Below are positions 1 to 9,990 of a stretch of DNA of 64,000 nt, one piece after another (position 1 is the first letter of the stretch; each line of letters opens with the position of its first letter). A program made the translations under genes and the position numbers. The notes under the pieces were generated by a model. It searched no databases and was not told the origin of the DNA. It was given only the letters and a program-made list of their open reading frames with translations. This stretch comes from Saitoella complicata NRRL Y-17804 (Eukaryota; Ascomycota; Saitoellomycetes; Saitoellales; Saitoellaceae): assembly GCF_001661265.1 (NCBI RefSeq), contig NW_017567012.1, positions 62,001 through 126,000 of the forward strand. The letters are read 5' to 3'.

Positions 1-206
1 GTGATCTTCGCTGCCGAAGGAGCGCGTGGATCATCAGCCCCACCTAGCGATTGCGACCGCTTCTTTCTGCTGGGAGTTGGCGCAAGCAAGTCTGCTGCTG
101 CGGCGCGTTTCTGAGGGGAGGCATTCTCTTTGTTGACGCTCTTGGGCGAGAAGGCAGAGCCGAACGCGATGCTCTTGCGCGGTGAGCGGCGCGGTGTGGA
201 CGACAT
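1..206 (-). CDS. SPC7: Spc7/Spc105 (KNL1-type) kinetochore protein, N-terminal part
   Basis: An open frame starts at the ATG at 206 and runs off the left edge without a stop (68 codons). The peptide begins MSSTPRRSPRKSIAFGSAF and is followed by SVNKENASPQ and then RKKRSQSLGGADD. The KEN-type segment plus a basic patch ending in SxSLG is the arrangement seen at the N-terminus of fungal Spc7/Spc105, the KNL1-family outer-kinetochore scaffold that binds the Mis12 and Ndc80 complexes and recruits checkpoint proteins. The coiled-coil C-terminal part that would prove the family is outside the window, so the name rests on short motifs. It is transcribed away from DUS1, sharing a 385-nt divergent promoter. 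Confidence 0.6.
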   Translation of the reverse strand, partial: MSSTPRRSPRKSIAFGSAFSPKSVNKENASPQKRAAAADLLAPTPSRKKRSQSLGGADDPRAPSAAKI

Positions 207-591
207 TGTCGCAATATTATCTGATGTAAAGACACTCGTACACTACGCCGATCGAGCTTTGCTGGGTTCTAAGGTTGTCGGGGGTGTCGAAGGTCGCGGC
301 GGGTGTTGCTGGATTTTCGCGACCTCAATGTTTGTTTACACGTACGACCGAGCTGCAGCAACTTTGCATGACCGCAGAACCATGACAACAAGACGGGTTC
401 TATGGTGAATGCTAAAAACAACTGTTATGCAAACGTTTTATCTTTTGTCAGTAATTGTAACCCCTTTCAATGTATACTCCGGGACTTTGCTCTCGATATC
501 TTCGTTACAGGGCAAGCTTTTGTTTTGTCCCACTCGTTATCCAGCGTCAACACGCCAATCGCTCATTTCAGCCTTTGCTGAGCCCCTCAAC
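207..591. other. Divergent intergenic region, SPC7 / DUS1
   Basis: 385 nt between two divergent starts. The last 183 nt are open in the DUS1 frame from an ATG at 409, but the family-like start is at 592. I see no RNA gene or repeat here. Confidence 0.5.
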
Positions 592-1602
592 ATGTCTCTA
601 CGTGCTGAAGACCTCCAATATGTGGTCGCGCCCATGATCAACCAATCTGACCTCCCCTTTCGAGCCCTCTGCGTCGCTCACGGCGCAACCTCCACATATA
701 CGGAAATGCTCGACCCAGCACGGCTTACCTCGGACATCGGATATCGCGAGTTCCATCTACGGTCACTACAACTTGAGAAAGCCGCGGGTCTCGGTCGACC
801 GGTGCTTGTACAGGTGCAGGGGAATGATCCAGAGACCGTCGTGAAGGGTGCAAGAGAAATCGCTCCATGGGCAGACGCGGTATGTTCTTTTTGAGTGTCT
901 GTTGTGGGTGAAACTGATCAGTTGCTGAAGGACTGATAGATCGACCTCAACCTCGGCTGTCCCCAAAAACGCGCTCGAGAGGGGCACTACGGCGGCTACC
1001 TCCTCCCCAAAAAAGACTGGCCACTCATTGAGTCCGTAGTCTCCGCCATGTCACACTCACTTACCCCACCAACGACCACGAAGGTGCGGCTGTGTAACCC
1101 GGTGAGCCAAACGCCAGAGTTGTGTGAAAGGTTGATTGCAGCGGGAACGGGTTTGATTGCGATTCACCCACGGCATGTGGCGGAGAGTCGGAGGAGGGCC
1201 GGGGTGCCGGATATGGACGCCGTACGTTTATGCGTAGCACAGATCGATCATGCCGTTCCGGTGTTGTTGAACGGTGGGACCCGATCATTCGCACACCTCG
1301 CGACGAATAGGGCGGCGACGGGGGTGGACGGTGTGATGGTCGGTGAGGCTGTGCTTGACAATCCACTGCTGTTTGAGGCTCGGATACCGGATCCGAGAGC
1401 GGTTTGTCTGGAATATCTGGGTTATTGTGAGAAGTTTGAGGGGACGGCGACGGTGTATACGATCAAGCAGCACGTGAAGCGGTTTGTGGAGTATCAATGT
1501 GTCCGGAGACCGTGGTTTGGAAGATTTGGGAAGGCACTGTTGGAGTGTGAGACGCAGGAGGAAGTCAGAAATATGCTGGAGGGTGATTTGATAGCAAACT
1601 GA
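592..1602 (+). CDS. DUS1: tRNA-dihydrouridine synthase, Dus1 type
   Basis: Two exons, 592-879 and 940-1602 (60-nt intron, GTATGT donor), give 316 aa. The flavoenzyme reduces uridine to dihydrouridine in the tRNA D-loop (U16/U17 in the yeast enzyme), using FMN and NADPH. Visible signatures are the opening VVAPMINQSDLPFR, the VLVQVQGNDP strand, and DLNLGCPQKRAREGHYGG, whose Cys is the catalytic acid and which spans the splice junction. A later DGVMVGEAVLDNPLLF segment is the usual C-terminal end of the TIM barrel. At 316 aa it lacks the longer tail of yeast Dus1 (about 420 aa). The frame stays open upstream to 409, but family similarity begins at 592, which I take as the start. Confidence 0.88.
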
Positions 1603-2617
1603 CATAATCATCGATCCCCATCCACCCCGCATCCCCCAAACTCTCATTTTACGACTTTCCACTCGCCCGAACCGTTGCATGTCCGGGGTACACCGGACCA
1701 CCGGCTCCCCTGCGCAGACGCATTCACAGCGCGACCCCAGAAGAGTCGGAACAACGGAAGAATGAAACTAAACCCGACCATAAGGTGAAAAGCGAGGTTA
1801 GAAGCTTAATGGCCTGTAGGTAGCCATGATTAGAGTTGGGAGAAGTGTGGGGAAGCTACACCCCCGCACTCTGTCGCCGCGGTCGTCGGTCGTGCGTGAG
1901 CTGTCCATGGCATGAGGAGTGAGAAGAGGGCAGGGAAGAAAGGAGCAAGGTGGCGATCGCCTGTTTTCGTCGATGTCGAGAGATGGCTTTTGGCGGAGCT
2001 CAACGGTCAATTTGCGTTGTCCCCGTGACCACATCCCAGCGACATACCCGCCCATCCCGCACGCCGCGCCCCCAGGGCTCCGTCGACGCTACCCTCCTTT
2101 ACACGACGTCTAGAACGGAGGGAAGGGAGAACAAGGACAAGCGAGATCGAGACACGCTACGACCTGCCCTTCGTTAGAGTATCACTCGTACGATGAATGC
2201 TATTCGTCCGTGATCTAAGCGTGGGGGCTGTTACTCTATTTTGGCGCGCGAACTGGTGTGGATGTTTTTCTCAGCGCCTGCAACTGGCCAGAGAGGAGAG
2301 GGATAATGAGAAGAGAAGTCGATGAGAGAAGTCAGCTTAGAAGAGTCGCTCGTTTAGGATAAAAGGATTTCAATTTGACCAGCAGTCACCCCGCCCCGTA
2401 GTCTCCCGCACCACCAACACGATGAGGCTGGGCATCCGGGGCAACACTAAGCTTTGCAACGCTGAGCGGCGTGACCACCCCAAACGAGACCCCGTGCTCC
2501 ATTGGGAATAGATCCTCCCTCCTCCACACTCCACCCAAAAAATGTAGAGACACATAAATACCCCCCGTCGCTCCCTTCCCGGCCTCCTCCATCACAACAA
2601 GTCCATCGTTCTCATCC
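1603..2617. other. Long upstream region of the acetate transporter
   Basis: 1,015 nt between DUS1 and the Ato-type gene. Short open frames here have no recognisable features. The last 100 nt are pyrimidine-rich. A CCCCGC near 2389-2394 matches the core of fungal Mig1/CreA carbon-repression sites, which would suit an acetate transporter, but one hexamer is weak evidence. Confidence 0.35.
2553..2560 (+). promoter_or_regulatory. TATA-like box of the acetate transporter
   Basis: CATAAATA about 60 nt before the ATG at 2618, followed by a C/T-rich leader. Position and composition fit a core promoter; not proven. Confidence 0.35.
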
Positions 2618-3556
2618 ATGTCTGACCACGGCGCTCTCAAGAACCCTCCCGGTGACCTCGAGTCAACCGCAGGGACAAACACCCTCAACAACAACTACCT
2701 CGGCTCGACCACCACCCCGCAAGCCGCGCAGTACAACCCCAACGTCGTCTACACCGGCGAGGCCCTCAACGGCGGCGCCGGAGCAACCCAGTACGGCGGA
2801 ACCACCCAATACGGCGGTTTCTCCAGCGCTCACGGCCGCGCACCCACCATGTCCACCATCCTCCCCCCCTCCGGCGGCGATTTCGATCCCGAACCCCACA
2901 AGCGTCTCTTCCGCAAGTTCGGTAACCCCGGTCCCCTTGGCTTGTCCGCTTTCGCTCTCACTACTTTCGTGTTGTCCTTGATCAACGTCAACGCTCACGA
3001 TGTCTCTACTCCCAACGTCGTTCTTGGTCTCGCGCTCGGTTATGGAGGTTTGGTCCAGATCATCGCTGGTATCTGGGAGTTTGCTGTTGGTAACACCTTT
3101 GGTGCTACCGCTTTCTGCTCGTACGGTGGTTTCTGGTTGTCGTATGCTACGATTTTGATTCCTGGTTTCGGTATCGCGGCTTCTTACGACAGCCCTACCA
3201 ACCCTTACGAATTCAACCACGCCATCGGTATCTACCTGATTTGTTGGTTTATCTTTACGTTCTTGATGATGCTCTGCACGCTCAAGTCTACCATCGCTTT
3301 CTTCGGTCTCTTCTTCACCCTTGATATGGCATTCCTCATGCTCTCTATTGCCGACTTCCGCGCTGGACACTCGAACTCTGTGCACTTCTTGCGTGCGGGT
3401 GGAGCGTTTGGTTTGGCTGCTGCTGTCTTGGCTTGGTATAACGCTCTTGCCGGTGTGATGAACCACCAGAACTCTTTCTTCACTGTTCCTACTGGTGCGT
3501 TCCCTTGGGCCAACAAGGGTAACAAGCCTGCCAGGCAGACTACCAAGGACGAGTAA
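2618..3556 (+). CDS. Acetate/ammonium transporter, Gpr1/Fun34/YaaH (Ato) family
   Basis: Intronless, 312 aa. A hydrophilic, Gly/Tyr/Gln-rich N-terminus (about 1-85) precedes six membrane spans. The family signature NPGPLGLSAFALTTFVLS (usual NPAPLGL) lies just before the first span at about residue 105. The Ato proteins of yeasts (Ady2/Ato1, Ato2, Gpr1) carry acetate and are linked to ammonium export at the plasma membrane. Codon choice is strongly C-ending, suggesting high expression. The C-terminus is short and basic, ending in KDE. No neighbouring gene is functionally related. Confidence 0.92.
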   Translation: MSDHGALKNPPGDLESTAGTNTLNNNYLGSTTTPQAAQYNPNVVYTGEALNGGAGATQYGGTTQYGGFSSAHGRAPTMSTILPPSGGDFDPEPHKRLFRKFGNPGPLGLSAFALTTFVLSLINVNAHDVSTPNVVLGLALGYGGLVQIIAGIWEFAVGNTFGATAFCSYGGFWLSYATILIPGFGIAASYDSPTNPYEFNHAIGIYLICWFIFTFLMMLCTLKSTIAFFGLFFTLDMAFLMLSIADFRAGHSNSVHFLRAGGAFGLAAAVLAWYNALAGVMNHQNSFFTVPTGAFPWANKGNKPARQTTKDE

Positions 3557-3869
3557 ACTTGTCATATTGGGATAGGAAGGACGTTTTGGGGGATTAATGG
3601 AAGAGGAACAGGGGAAAGGGATGGAACAAGTGACAGTGTACGATACAGACTGTAGGGATTGCGATTGCTAGCTAGCTATTACAGGAGAACGCTCTTTTTA
3701 CTTGAGAGTATAATACCATATTAATTACCTCTACTTGACTTCCTCGTTGTTCAAACTTGCAATTGGCGTCTTGGTGTTTGCGGAGGACACGCGCGCATCG
3801 AACGTCATTCCCGCGGTGATCAGCGCGATCTGCCCATTTAATGATTAACTAGAAATTATGTTATGGCAA
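3557..3869. other. Convergent 3' intergenic region
   Basis: 313 nt between the stop codons of the Ato gene (+) and SAM37 (-). AT-rich around 3,690-3,730, consistent with 3' ends of both transcripts. Nothing else seen. Confidence 0.5.
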
Positions 3870-5178
3870 CTACAACTCATCCGGATCAACATACCCACCC
3901 TCCTCCTCCTCCTCCTCCTGGCCCTCATCGTCAATCCCCTCCTCCTCCCCGCCCACCTCAATCCTCACAATCCCAGCGGCAAAAACGTAAACAATGAACG
4001 CAACCACACCACCCACGGCAACCATGATCCTCTTATTCCTTTTCGTCCGTGCTTGTGCTTCGGCAGCTTCAGAAGCTGCATCCTTTACCGCGTTTTCTGC
4101 CTTCTTTTCTTGTTGGAAGATAGCGTCCCAGACCATCGAGGTGACTGAGGGCCGTGAGGTAATTGTCTTTATACATGATGGGAGAAATGTTCGACGTGCT
4201 TCATGTGTCCACGCCGCGACGCGTTCTTTCTTGCGAAGTTCGGATGCGAGCCAAGGGTTTGGGAGTTCGGGGTAGAGGTGTGTAGACAGTACCCCGAACA
4301 ACAACGCATCCACCGAACTAGGTTGATCTCCAAACACGAACGGTGTAGGCCGTAATGGGTTTTGCAGAATAATCGTATTGATCGTAGCGTAAAACTCTGA
4401 AGCGAGGTTGGTGAGTGCTATTCTCTTTCTCAGGTTCTCGGGTGAGAGTTTGGGTTGTGGAGCGGTGAGTGAGGGAAAAGTGTTTTGTCTTGGATTGGGA
4501 TTCCTCTCCTCCTTCACCTCATCCGTGAAATTCGAACCCAAGGCATCGTTGAACCCCAATTTCTCCACTCGTGCCTGTGCCGCAGTCCGCAGCCTAAACG
4601 GCTCAACATAACTCGCTGGGAACGGTAGCGGCGCACTCAACACATGTCTTGTCACTCGCGAATAGTTGGGGTAGTCGGCGTAGAGGGAGAGGAGGGAGAG
4701 GTCGATTCCGCGGGAGGTAATGAGTGCGGAGTAGGCTTCGGAGAGAGCGAGTTGTTTGGGTTCCAGGTCGGAATCGGCGTCGTAGGAGGCGCGTTTTAGG
4801 TAGGCAATGATTTCGGTGTAGCCAGATATTCTGATGTCTTCGGGGAAGACGCGGAGGGATGGTAAGGGTGCTGGAGAAATGTTAGCATCGAAGTCATTCT
4901 TGGGGGGATCGAGACGGTGGGATCAAGTGCGACGCGTTCGTAGACATGGAATCGCCGAGTCAGAGTGATCCGCAGTCATTCCATAAGCAGCCACGCACTT
5001 CCTACATGAACACCCACCGTCTTTCTCAAAAGAACATACAAACGCTGGACTCAACAACGGTAAACTCCCCCGGTGCAACAATCTGAAGATACGCAAGTGC
5101 CGCAATACTCAGCGGATCGGTACTAGGCAGCGAGAAGGCCGGCGAGGTATGAATGTGCAGCTCGAACTTCTTGCTCAT
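3870..5178 (-). CDS. SAM37: Metaxin/Sam37-type subunit of the mitochondrial SAM complex
   Basis: Exon 1 is 5178-5040 (46 codons plus 1 nt) and exon 2 is 4870-3870; the 169-nt intron has a GTATGT donor and a GCTAAC branch 10 nt before the CAG. Product 379 aa. The N-terminal part (MSKKFELHIH...LQIVAPGEFTVVESS) is the glutathione-transferase-like fold of metaxins, and the middle (ISGYTEIIAYLKR; a GDQPSSVDALLFGVL segment) is the helical GST-C half. Near the C-terminus is one membrane span (IMVAVGGVVAFIVYVFAAGIV) followed by an acidic tail. Sam37 helps Sam50 and Sam35 insert beta-barrel proteins into the outer membrane. The intron is about three times the local norm, so a small internal exon cannot be excluded. 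Confidence 0.82.
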
Positions 5179-5592
5179 GGTGATCGGGTCAATGTCGATT
5201 CTATGGAATTAAAAGTTGATCGATCGGTCGAGGAGTTGTATGAGCATCGAGAGCTGCTTAATTCAGGACAGGGTGATGCAGGGATTGCAGATGAACGTCA
5301 CCCTCGATATCCGTGGATACGAAACACTGGTCAACGAAGAAGTGACAAGTCGCAAGTTATCCCATTGAATCAAGAAGAACGGCCATACCCATTCTCAGAG
5401 TACAACAGAGATCCTCGGCTGAACTCGCTTGTTGGTTCAATCGCATCGTCGCAGCCCGCGCGCCAGAAAGCTACTTTCTGCACTTTTCGCAGCGCGGGGA
5501 TTTCAAGTTCGATGTTGAGCTTGACACCAGCTGTTTGACAGGCCATCGCTTGCAATTGATCTGCAAGACCCTTCTTGCTCAGAGTCTGCGTT
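5179..5592. other. Divergent promoter region, SAM37 / globin
   Basis: 414 nt between the two divergent starts. A 129-codon open frame across it shows no domain and overlaps the SAM37 5' end on the other strand, so I do not call it a gene. Confidence 0.5.
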
Positions 5593-6252
5593 ATGAAGGG
5601 TTTTCGCAAGCAGCAGGAGAAGAAGGAGGCGTCTCCGCCGCCTGTGCTCATGAGTGAGGAGGAGATCAAGGTCGTCCGTGATAGCTGGTACCAGTGAGTC
5701 TTTTTACACTTCTTTCCAATTCCTCTTCTAATATGTTGGTTCAGAGTAATGCACCCAACCTCATCAACCCCCCAAAAATTCATCAAAACACCCCTCTCCC
5801 TCCAACAAGAATACCCCTTTGCCCCACCCCTCTCCCCAGCCTCCCTTTTCACCTACACCTTCTACTCGAACCTCTTCATCCTCCACCCAGAACTCCGCTC
5901 CATGTTCTCAAACATCCACGCACAATCTGCCGCACTCGCAGGCGTGGTGAGTACGTCCGTGAACATGTTGAACAATATCGAGGCGCTCGCGCCAAAGTTG
6001 GAGGCGATGGGGAGGGCGCATAGGGATTTGTATAATGTCAAGTCGGAGATGTATGAGACTGTGGGGGAGGTGTTGTTGTTGAGTTTGAGGGAGAGGTTGG
6101 GGGAGGGGTGGAGTGGGTCGATAGAGAGTGCGTGGGCTAAACTCTACGGGTTGCTTGCTTCGGCGATGATCAAGGCGTCGGATGCGAAGAAGCGGAAGGG
6201 GTTGCGACAACGAACAGGGAGCAGAAACGCTTACCAGTGCGGAGTAATGTGA
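5593..6252 (+). CDS. Single-domain globin
   Basis: Exons 5593-5693 and 5745-6252 (51-nt intron, GTGAGT...TTCAG) give 202 aa. After a basic leader, SEEEIKVVRDSW is a globin A helix. PELRSMFSNI carries the CD-region Phe (about residue 88). AMGRAHRDLYNVKSEMY supplies the proximal F8 histidine (about H126), and ETVGEVLLLSLRERLGEGW with SIESAWAKLYGLLASAM are the G and H helices. No FAD/NAD reductase domain follows, so it is not a flavohaemoglobin; it resembles neuroglobin-like or sensor-type single-domain globins. A proline-rich stretch (about residues 37-65) lies between helices A and C. Role unknown; oxygen/NO handling or haem-based sensing are possibilities. It converges on the MIF-like gene. 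Confidence 0.75.
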
Positions 6253-6492
6253 GGCGGATATCCTGATCGGTAGAGAGATGAAAGCAGACAGCATGGCTAT
6301 GGATGGAATTTTGGCAAAGTTGGCATCAGAGAACGAGACGCTGGACGTCTTCTGATGAGACATTGGGTGTGAACGGTGAAAGAAGGCATCTTGATATTTC
6401 CTAATATACCCTAATTTACATGATATTCCTGGTATCCTGATTCTCACACTCCCTGTGACGATATCTTCTCGCGTCTTCTTCAAAACCCGGAC

Positions 6493-6922
6493 TTACCTCA
6501 TGAGCTCGGAAAACGGTTGTCCAGTGAACCCAATATTCTCCCTCCCAGGGTCAACGACACGGACATACCCACGGTCGCCAGGCAACCCAAATTTCTCACT
6601 CAAAAACTTTGTGTAAGCAGCAATAATCTCCTTGTTCTGCTGCACATCGACACCCAAACAAGTGATATGAAGATTAAACGCTGTCCAGCACTCATCAGCT
6701 ACAATACCAATTGCAACAACCGAGCCTTGATGGGCAGGACATACCAGGATCAAAAGTTCCGTCAAAAGCCATGAGCGCGTGTTCGTTGATTTTGACACAC
6801 ATGTACTTGGAGGGTTTCTTTAGGGTTTCGACGGAGAAGGCGTGGAGGTCTTTGATGAGGTCACGGCCGAGGTGGGCGGATTCTGAGATGCGAAAGTTGA
6901 CGGTGAGGTCGACGACGGGCAT
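6493..6922 (-). CDS. MIF/D-DT-type tautomerase
   Basis: Exon 1 is 6922-6745 and exon 2 is 6680-6493; the 64-nt intron runs from GTATGT to CAG with CTGAT before it. Product 121 aa, the usual length of MIF (about 115). It starts MPVVDLTVNF, so removing Met exposes the catalytic N-terminal proline. A Lys before Pro (LKKPSKYMCVKI) sits where MIF has K32. MAFDGTFDP matches the MAFGGSSEP segment, and DRGYVRVVDPGRENIGFTG matches the final strand. MIF-fold proteins are trimeric keto-enol tautomerases. Fungal copies are patchily distributed and of unknown role. The stop codon overlaps a GTAAGT, so a longer spliced C-terminus is possible. Confidence 0.8.
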
Positions 6923-7271
6923 TTTGTATGTTGCTTAGGGGTAGCGAAAGGGAGTTGTGTGCAGGATCAATGGGGGGAGTGGATAGTTATGAACGAGCTG
7001 TGTTTTGCACACGTCGTCATGTTACACGAAGCGGGGACATCTAACCGACCGTGCCGGCAGCGGATCCTGCAGGACGCTCCGGAAGACCGCGACCGAAGAA
7101 AAAGGTCAGGTGTTTTATAAAGACAGGGAAAGGAACATGGACATCTTCTGGTACAGAATGGCTGTTTGCATTTCGCTACTCTCCTTCGCAGGGTCATATC
7201 CAAAAACGCAGCAATCCCACTCCAATATTTCCTAGCACCACGACATCCAGATAAATGCAAGCGCTTTGCAT
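6923..7271. other. Intergenic region upstream of the MIF-like gene
   Basis: 349 nt between the MIF-like start and the uS5 stop, both on the minus strand. It must hold the MIF promoter and uS5 3' end. No further gene or repeat seen. Confidence 0.5.
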
Positions 7272-7773
7272 TTAGTGAAGACGCTTCTCGGCCTGACGGA
7301 GAACGTCGGCGTAGACCTCGATGGGGGAGGCGGTGTAGGGGGTCTCCTTCCACAAGTCGGGGGTCAAGAAACCGTAGGTGTTGGCAATGGCAGCGTAGGT
7401 AGCCTTGACGAAGTTACCAAGGGTACGGGTGGAACCACGGGAGCAAGTGTAACAGTCGTTGATACCGGCAAGCTGGAGAAGACGCTTGGGGGTAGGGGCA
7501 GCGACGATACCGGTACCGCGGGGAGCGGGGATCAAACGGCACATGGCGGAACCACACTTACCGGAGACCTTGGTAGGGACGGTGTGGGGCTCACCGAGGA
7601 GGGATCCCCAGTAACCACGACGGACAGGGACGACGGCAAGCTTGGCGAGGATGATGGCAGCGCGAATAGCGGTGGCAACCTCCTTGGAGCACTTGACACC
7701 GAGACCGACGTGACCGTTACCGTCACCGATGGCGACGAAAGCCTTGAAGCGGGTACGCTGACCGGCACGGGTC

Positions 7774-7805
<32 letters not shown>

Positions 7806-8103
7806 ATCCTTCAAGGAAGGAAGAAAGTAGTCGACGATCTGGAACTCCTTGACGGGAAGGGAGTAAAGGTAGATCTCCTCCATGGACTATGAAAAAACTG
7901 TAAGAATCAATTGCAAATCGAGTAACTCAAAATGGACGAACCTTGATCTTACCGGCCTTGACGAGACGACCGAGCTTGGTAACGGGGACCCACTCCTTCT
8001 CCTCGTCACGCTTGGGTCCACGACGTCCACGGCCACCACGTCCACGTCCACGTCCGAATCCACCACGACCAGCAGGGGCAGCAGGAGCAGCAGCGTCAGC
8101 CAT
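7272..8103 (-). CDS. RPS2: 40S ribosomal protein uS5 (Rps2)
   Basis: Exon 1 is 8103-7942 and exon 2 is 7886-7272 (55-nt intron with an unusual GTTCGT donor), giving 258 aa. After an RG/RGR-rich N-terminus (a typical arginine-methylation substrate) comes [18 protein letters not shown], then [20 protein letters not shown], the S5 N-terminal RNA-binding domain ([20 protein letters not shown]) and the S5 C-terminal domain ([15 protein letters not shown]). It lines the mRNA entry channel of the 40S subunit. The [19 protein letters not shown] stretch resembles the fission-yeast protein. Strong codon bias agrees with high expression. Confidence 0.95.
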
Positions 8104-8397
8104 TTTTTCTAAGCTTTTCGTTTGTCGAAGTTGCAAAGAGGAAGAACCGGAGCACCCCGGACCCTTCGCACTTTTGTCTGGACGCCGCGCGTGGCGCGAA
8201 TTTTTAGGGTCAAGGAAACCCTGAGGTGTGCAGAAGCCAGCAAGAGAAGGGTACAATTGATTGCTGTAATTGAGGAATATCGTGGTTGATTATCTCGTGT
8301 TTCTTCTTCCTCGTTGTCTAGATATACGTGGGTATAGTGAATTACACAACGCCGCCCATCTCCGACCACCCTAAGCCTCTGCCGTCAGATATTGATA

Positions 8398-9990
8398 TCA
8401 TCCAGTTGACCTCTTCCCAAAACCGAGTCCACTTGACGTAACCTTCATTAAATCCGTTCCTACTCTCTTGATCTTATTCGCGCCCATTTCGCGTTCGAGC
8501 CTTAATATCGTGGAATCGACATGATCGAAGGATTCCGCATATTCATGTTCAATCGGCCATCCTTTCCGTCCAGCAATTGCAGGTCTGACCTTTTCAATCA
8601 AATCCCTGGCTACAAAGACACACTTTCTCTTCAGCCCGGCATCTTTGCCGCCGAATTGTGATTCGTCTGCGATGCTTGTCATTGCAGCTGCCCATTTCGT
8701 AAACGCCCTCACGAAGATCTCACTGGCGATTTCTTGAGTGTAGCGCTGTACAGTCCATGACCACAACTTTTGTGCAGTTTCGGCGATCTCATCGACGGCG
8801 GCCATGGCGGCCCTTCGCCCAATCTCGCCGGGTATCTTTCGCTTGCCAAGTGCTGTCAACTTCAGATAGCAGGCCTCAGCGAATGCCCACAGCATACGAG
8901 TCGAAGCCCCATGACCTGGACCGAGGATCCGTGCAACCATAGCGTACCGCTTGTGAACTCCATCCACGCCCAGTGCTGGTAGGTCCTCCTCCGTATCGAC
9001 CACAAGCGACTCAGCTGCTTCTTCCATTTTCTTCTCCAGGAAGATGTTAGGCACCGGGTATTTATACCTCATCTTGCAAGAAGGACATGACCAGGGGTTT
9101 GGATGTCCCTCCTTCATGAGTGCCGAGTCCGAGTAAACGACTTCAGGTCGGATATCCATAGGCAAGAGCATCATTTCTTCCGGACTTCCTGGGTTGAGCC
9201 AGGCGCCTGTACATGCTGAACATGGAAAACCGCGTGCGTAGTCTGGTTCATGTGTGCATTTGCAGCAAACACAGCAGAAAGCCTTGGTTTGCCATAGGAT
9301 ACCCTGACGTAAAGGCGCACTCATCATCTCAACGGGTCCGGCCAGATAACGGGTCGTTAGCAATTCCCCTTCCTGGATGCGGCGCAAAGCGATATGTCGA
9401 CCACGGTTCTCTGTAAGAGAGTAAGAGTACTCCGTGTTGGGAGATCCGCAAGTGTGCGTGAGCTTTGATCCGAGTTCGAAGACAGCACTTCCGTCCGATC
9501 CAAAGGCATGACCGTTGATGGCTAAGATCAACGGCATTCGCAGCAATTCAGCATGTGTAAAGCTCTTGACACACTCGTACTGCCCGCCGTGTCCAGCCAG
9601 GCGCTTGAGAGTTGTCGCAGCATTCTCAGCCTGCCTGATACACGTAGCTCCACGAACGTTGGACTGAGACAGATCAGGGACGTTGCAACAATCAAGCACT
9701 CTTTGCCTGATTTTGTCGTCCGCTTTGCACAACTCCAGGACCCAGATCAACTCCCTTCCGTCAACGACACCACCGTGCGCGGCTTCTTTGCGATATGTCT
9801 TCCCCCATGTCGCATTGGCTTCCCTGATCAGCTTCTTGCTGATGGGAGCCTTCATATCGTACGTCACAGCAAAGAGCGGTGCTTCATCCAGAACAATCGT
9901 CCCAGGCAGAAACGTGCGAGCGGCATAGGCGGCCTTCCCAAACAATGGCGAGTCTTTGACCGTAACATTACCATCAGCGCTTTGATCCAT
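8398..9990 (-). CDS. SET-domain protein, SMYD-like
   Basis: Intronless, 530 aa. The N-terminal segment (LFGKAAYAARTFLPGTIVLDEAPLF split around residues 16-40) is the opening of a SET domain, where regulators of this type begin G(R/K)GvvAxrdi. Around residue 180 there is KLTHTCGSPNTEYS in the place of the usual NHSCxPN. It is followed by GRHIALRRIQEGELLTTRY and then a cysteine cluster, AFCCVCCKCTHEPDYARGFPCSAC, split here as CCVCCKC and CSAC, that resembles the post-SET zinc site. The last 200 residues are helical. No MYND finger is seen. Probably a protein-lysine methyltransferase of unknown substrate, or an inactive relative given the altered motif. Confidence 0.72.
   Translation of the reverse strand: MDQSADGNVTVKDSPLFGKAAYAARTFLPGTIVLDEAPLFAVTYDMKAPISKKLIREANATWGKTYRKEAAHGGVVDGRELIWVLELCKADDKIRQRVLDCCNVPDLSQSNVRGATCIRQAENAATTLKRLAGHGGQYECVKSFTHAELLRMPLILAINGHAFGSDGSAVFELGSKLTHTCGSPNTEYSYSLTENRGRHIALRRIQEGELLTTRYLAGPVEMMSAPLRQGILWQTKAFCCVCCKCTHEPDYARGFPCSACTGAWLNPGSPEEMMLLPMDIRPEVVYSDSALMKEGHPNPWSCPSCKMRYKYPVPNIFLEKKMEEAAESLVVDTEEDLPALGVDGVHKRYAMVARILGPGHGASTRMLWAFAEACYLKLTALGKRKIPGEIGRRAAMAAVDEIAETAQKLWSWTVQRYTQEIASEIFVRAFTKWAAAMTSIADESQFGGKDAGLKRKCVFVARDLIEKVRPAIAGRKGWPIEHEYAESFDHVDSTILRLEREMGANKIKRVGTDLMKVTSSGLGFGKRSTG

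Noticed and set aside
409-591. In-frame N-terminal extension of DUS1
   Set aside because: 61 extra residues with no Dus similarity and not clearly a targeting sequence; the family start is at 592.
6726-6744. A 19-nt micro-intron (GTATGT...AAG) in the MIF-like gene
   Set aside because: It restores frame, but extending the intron to the CAG at 6682-6681 (64 nt, CTGAT branch) gives normal length and a near-gapless match to MIF, so the ordinary intron is preferred.
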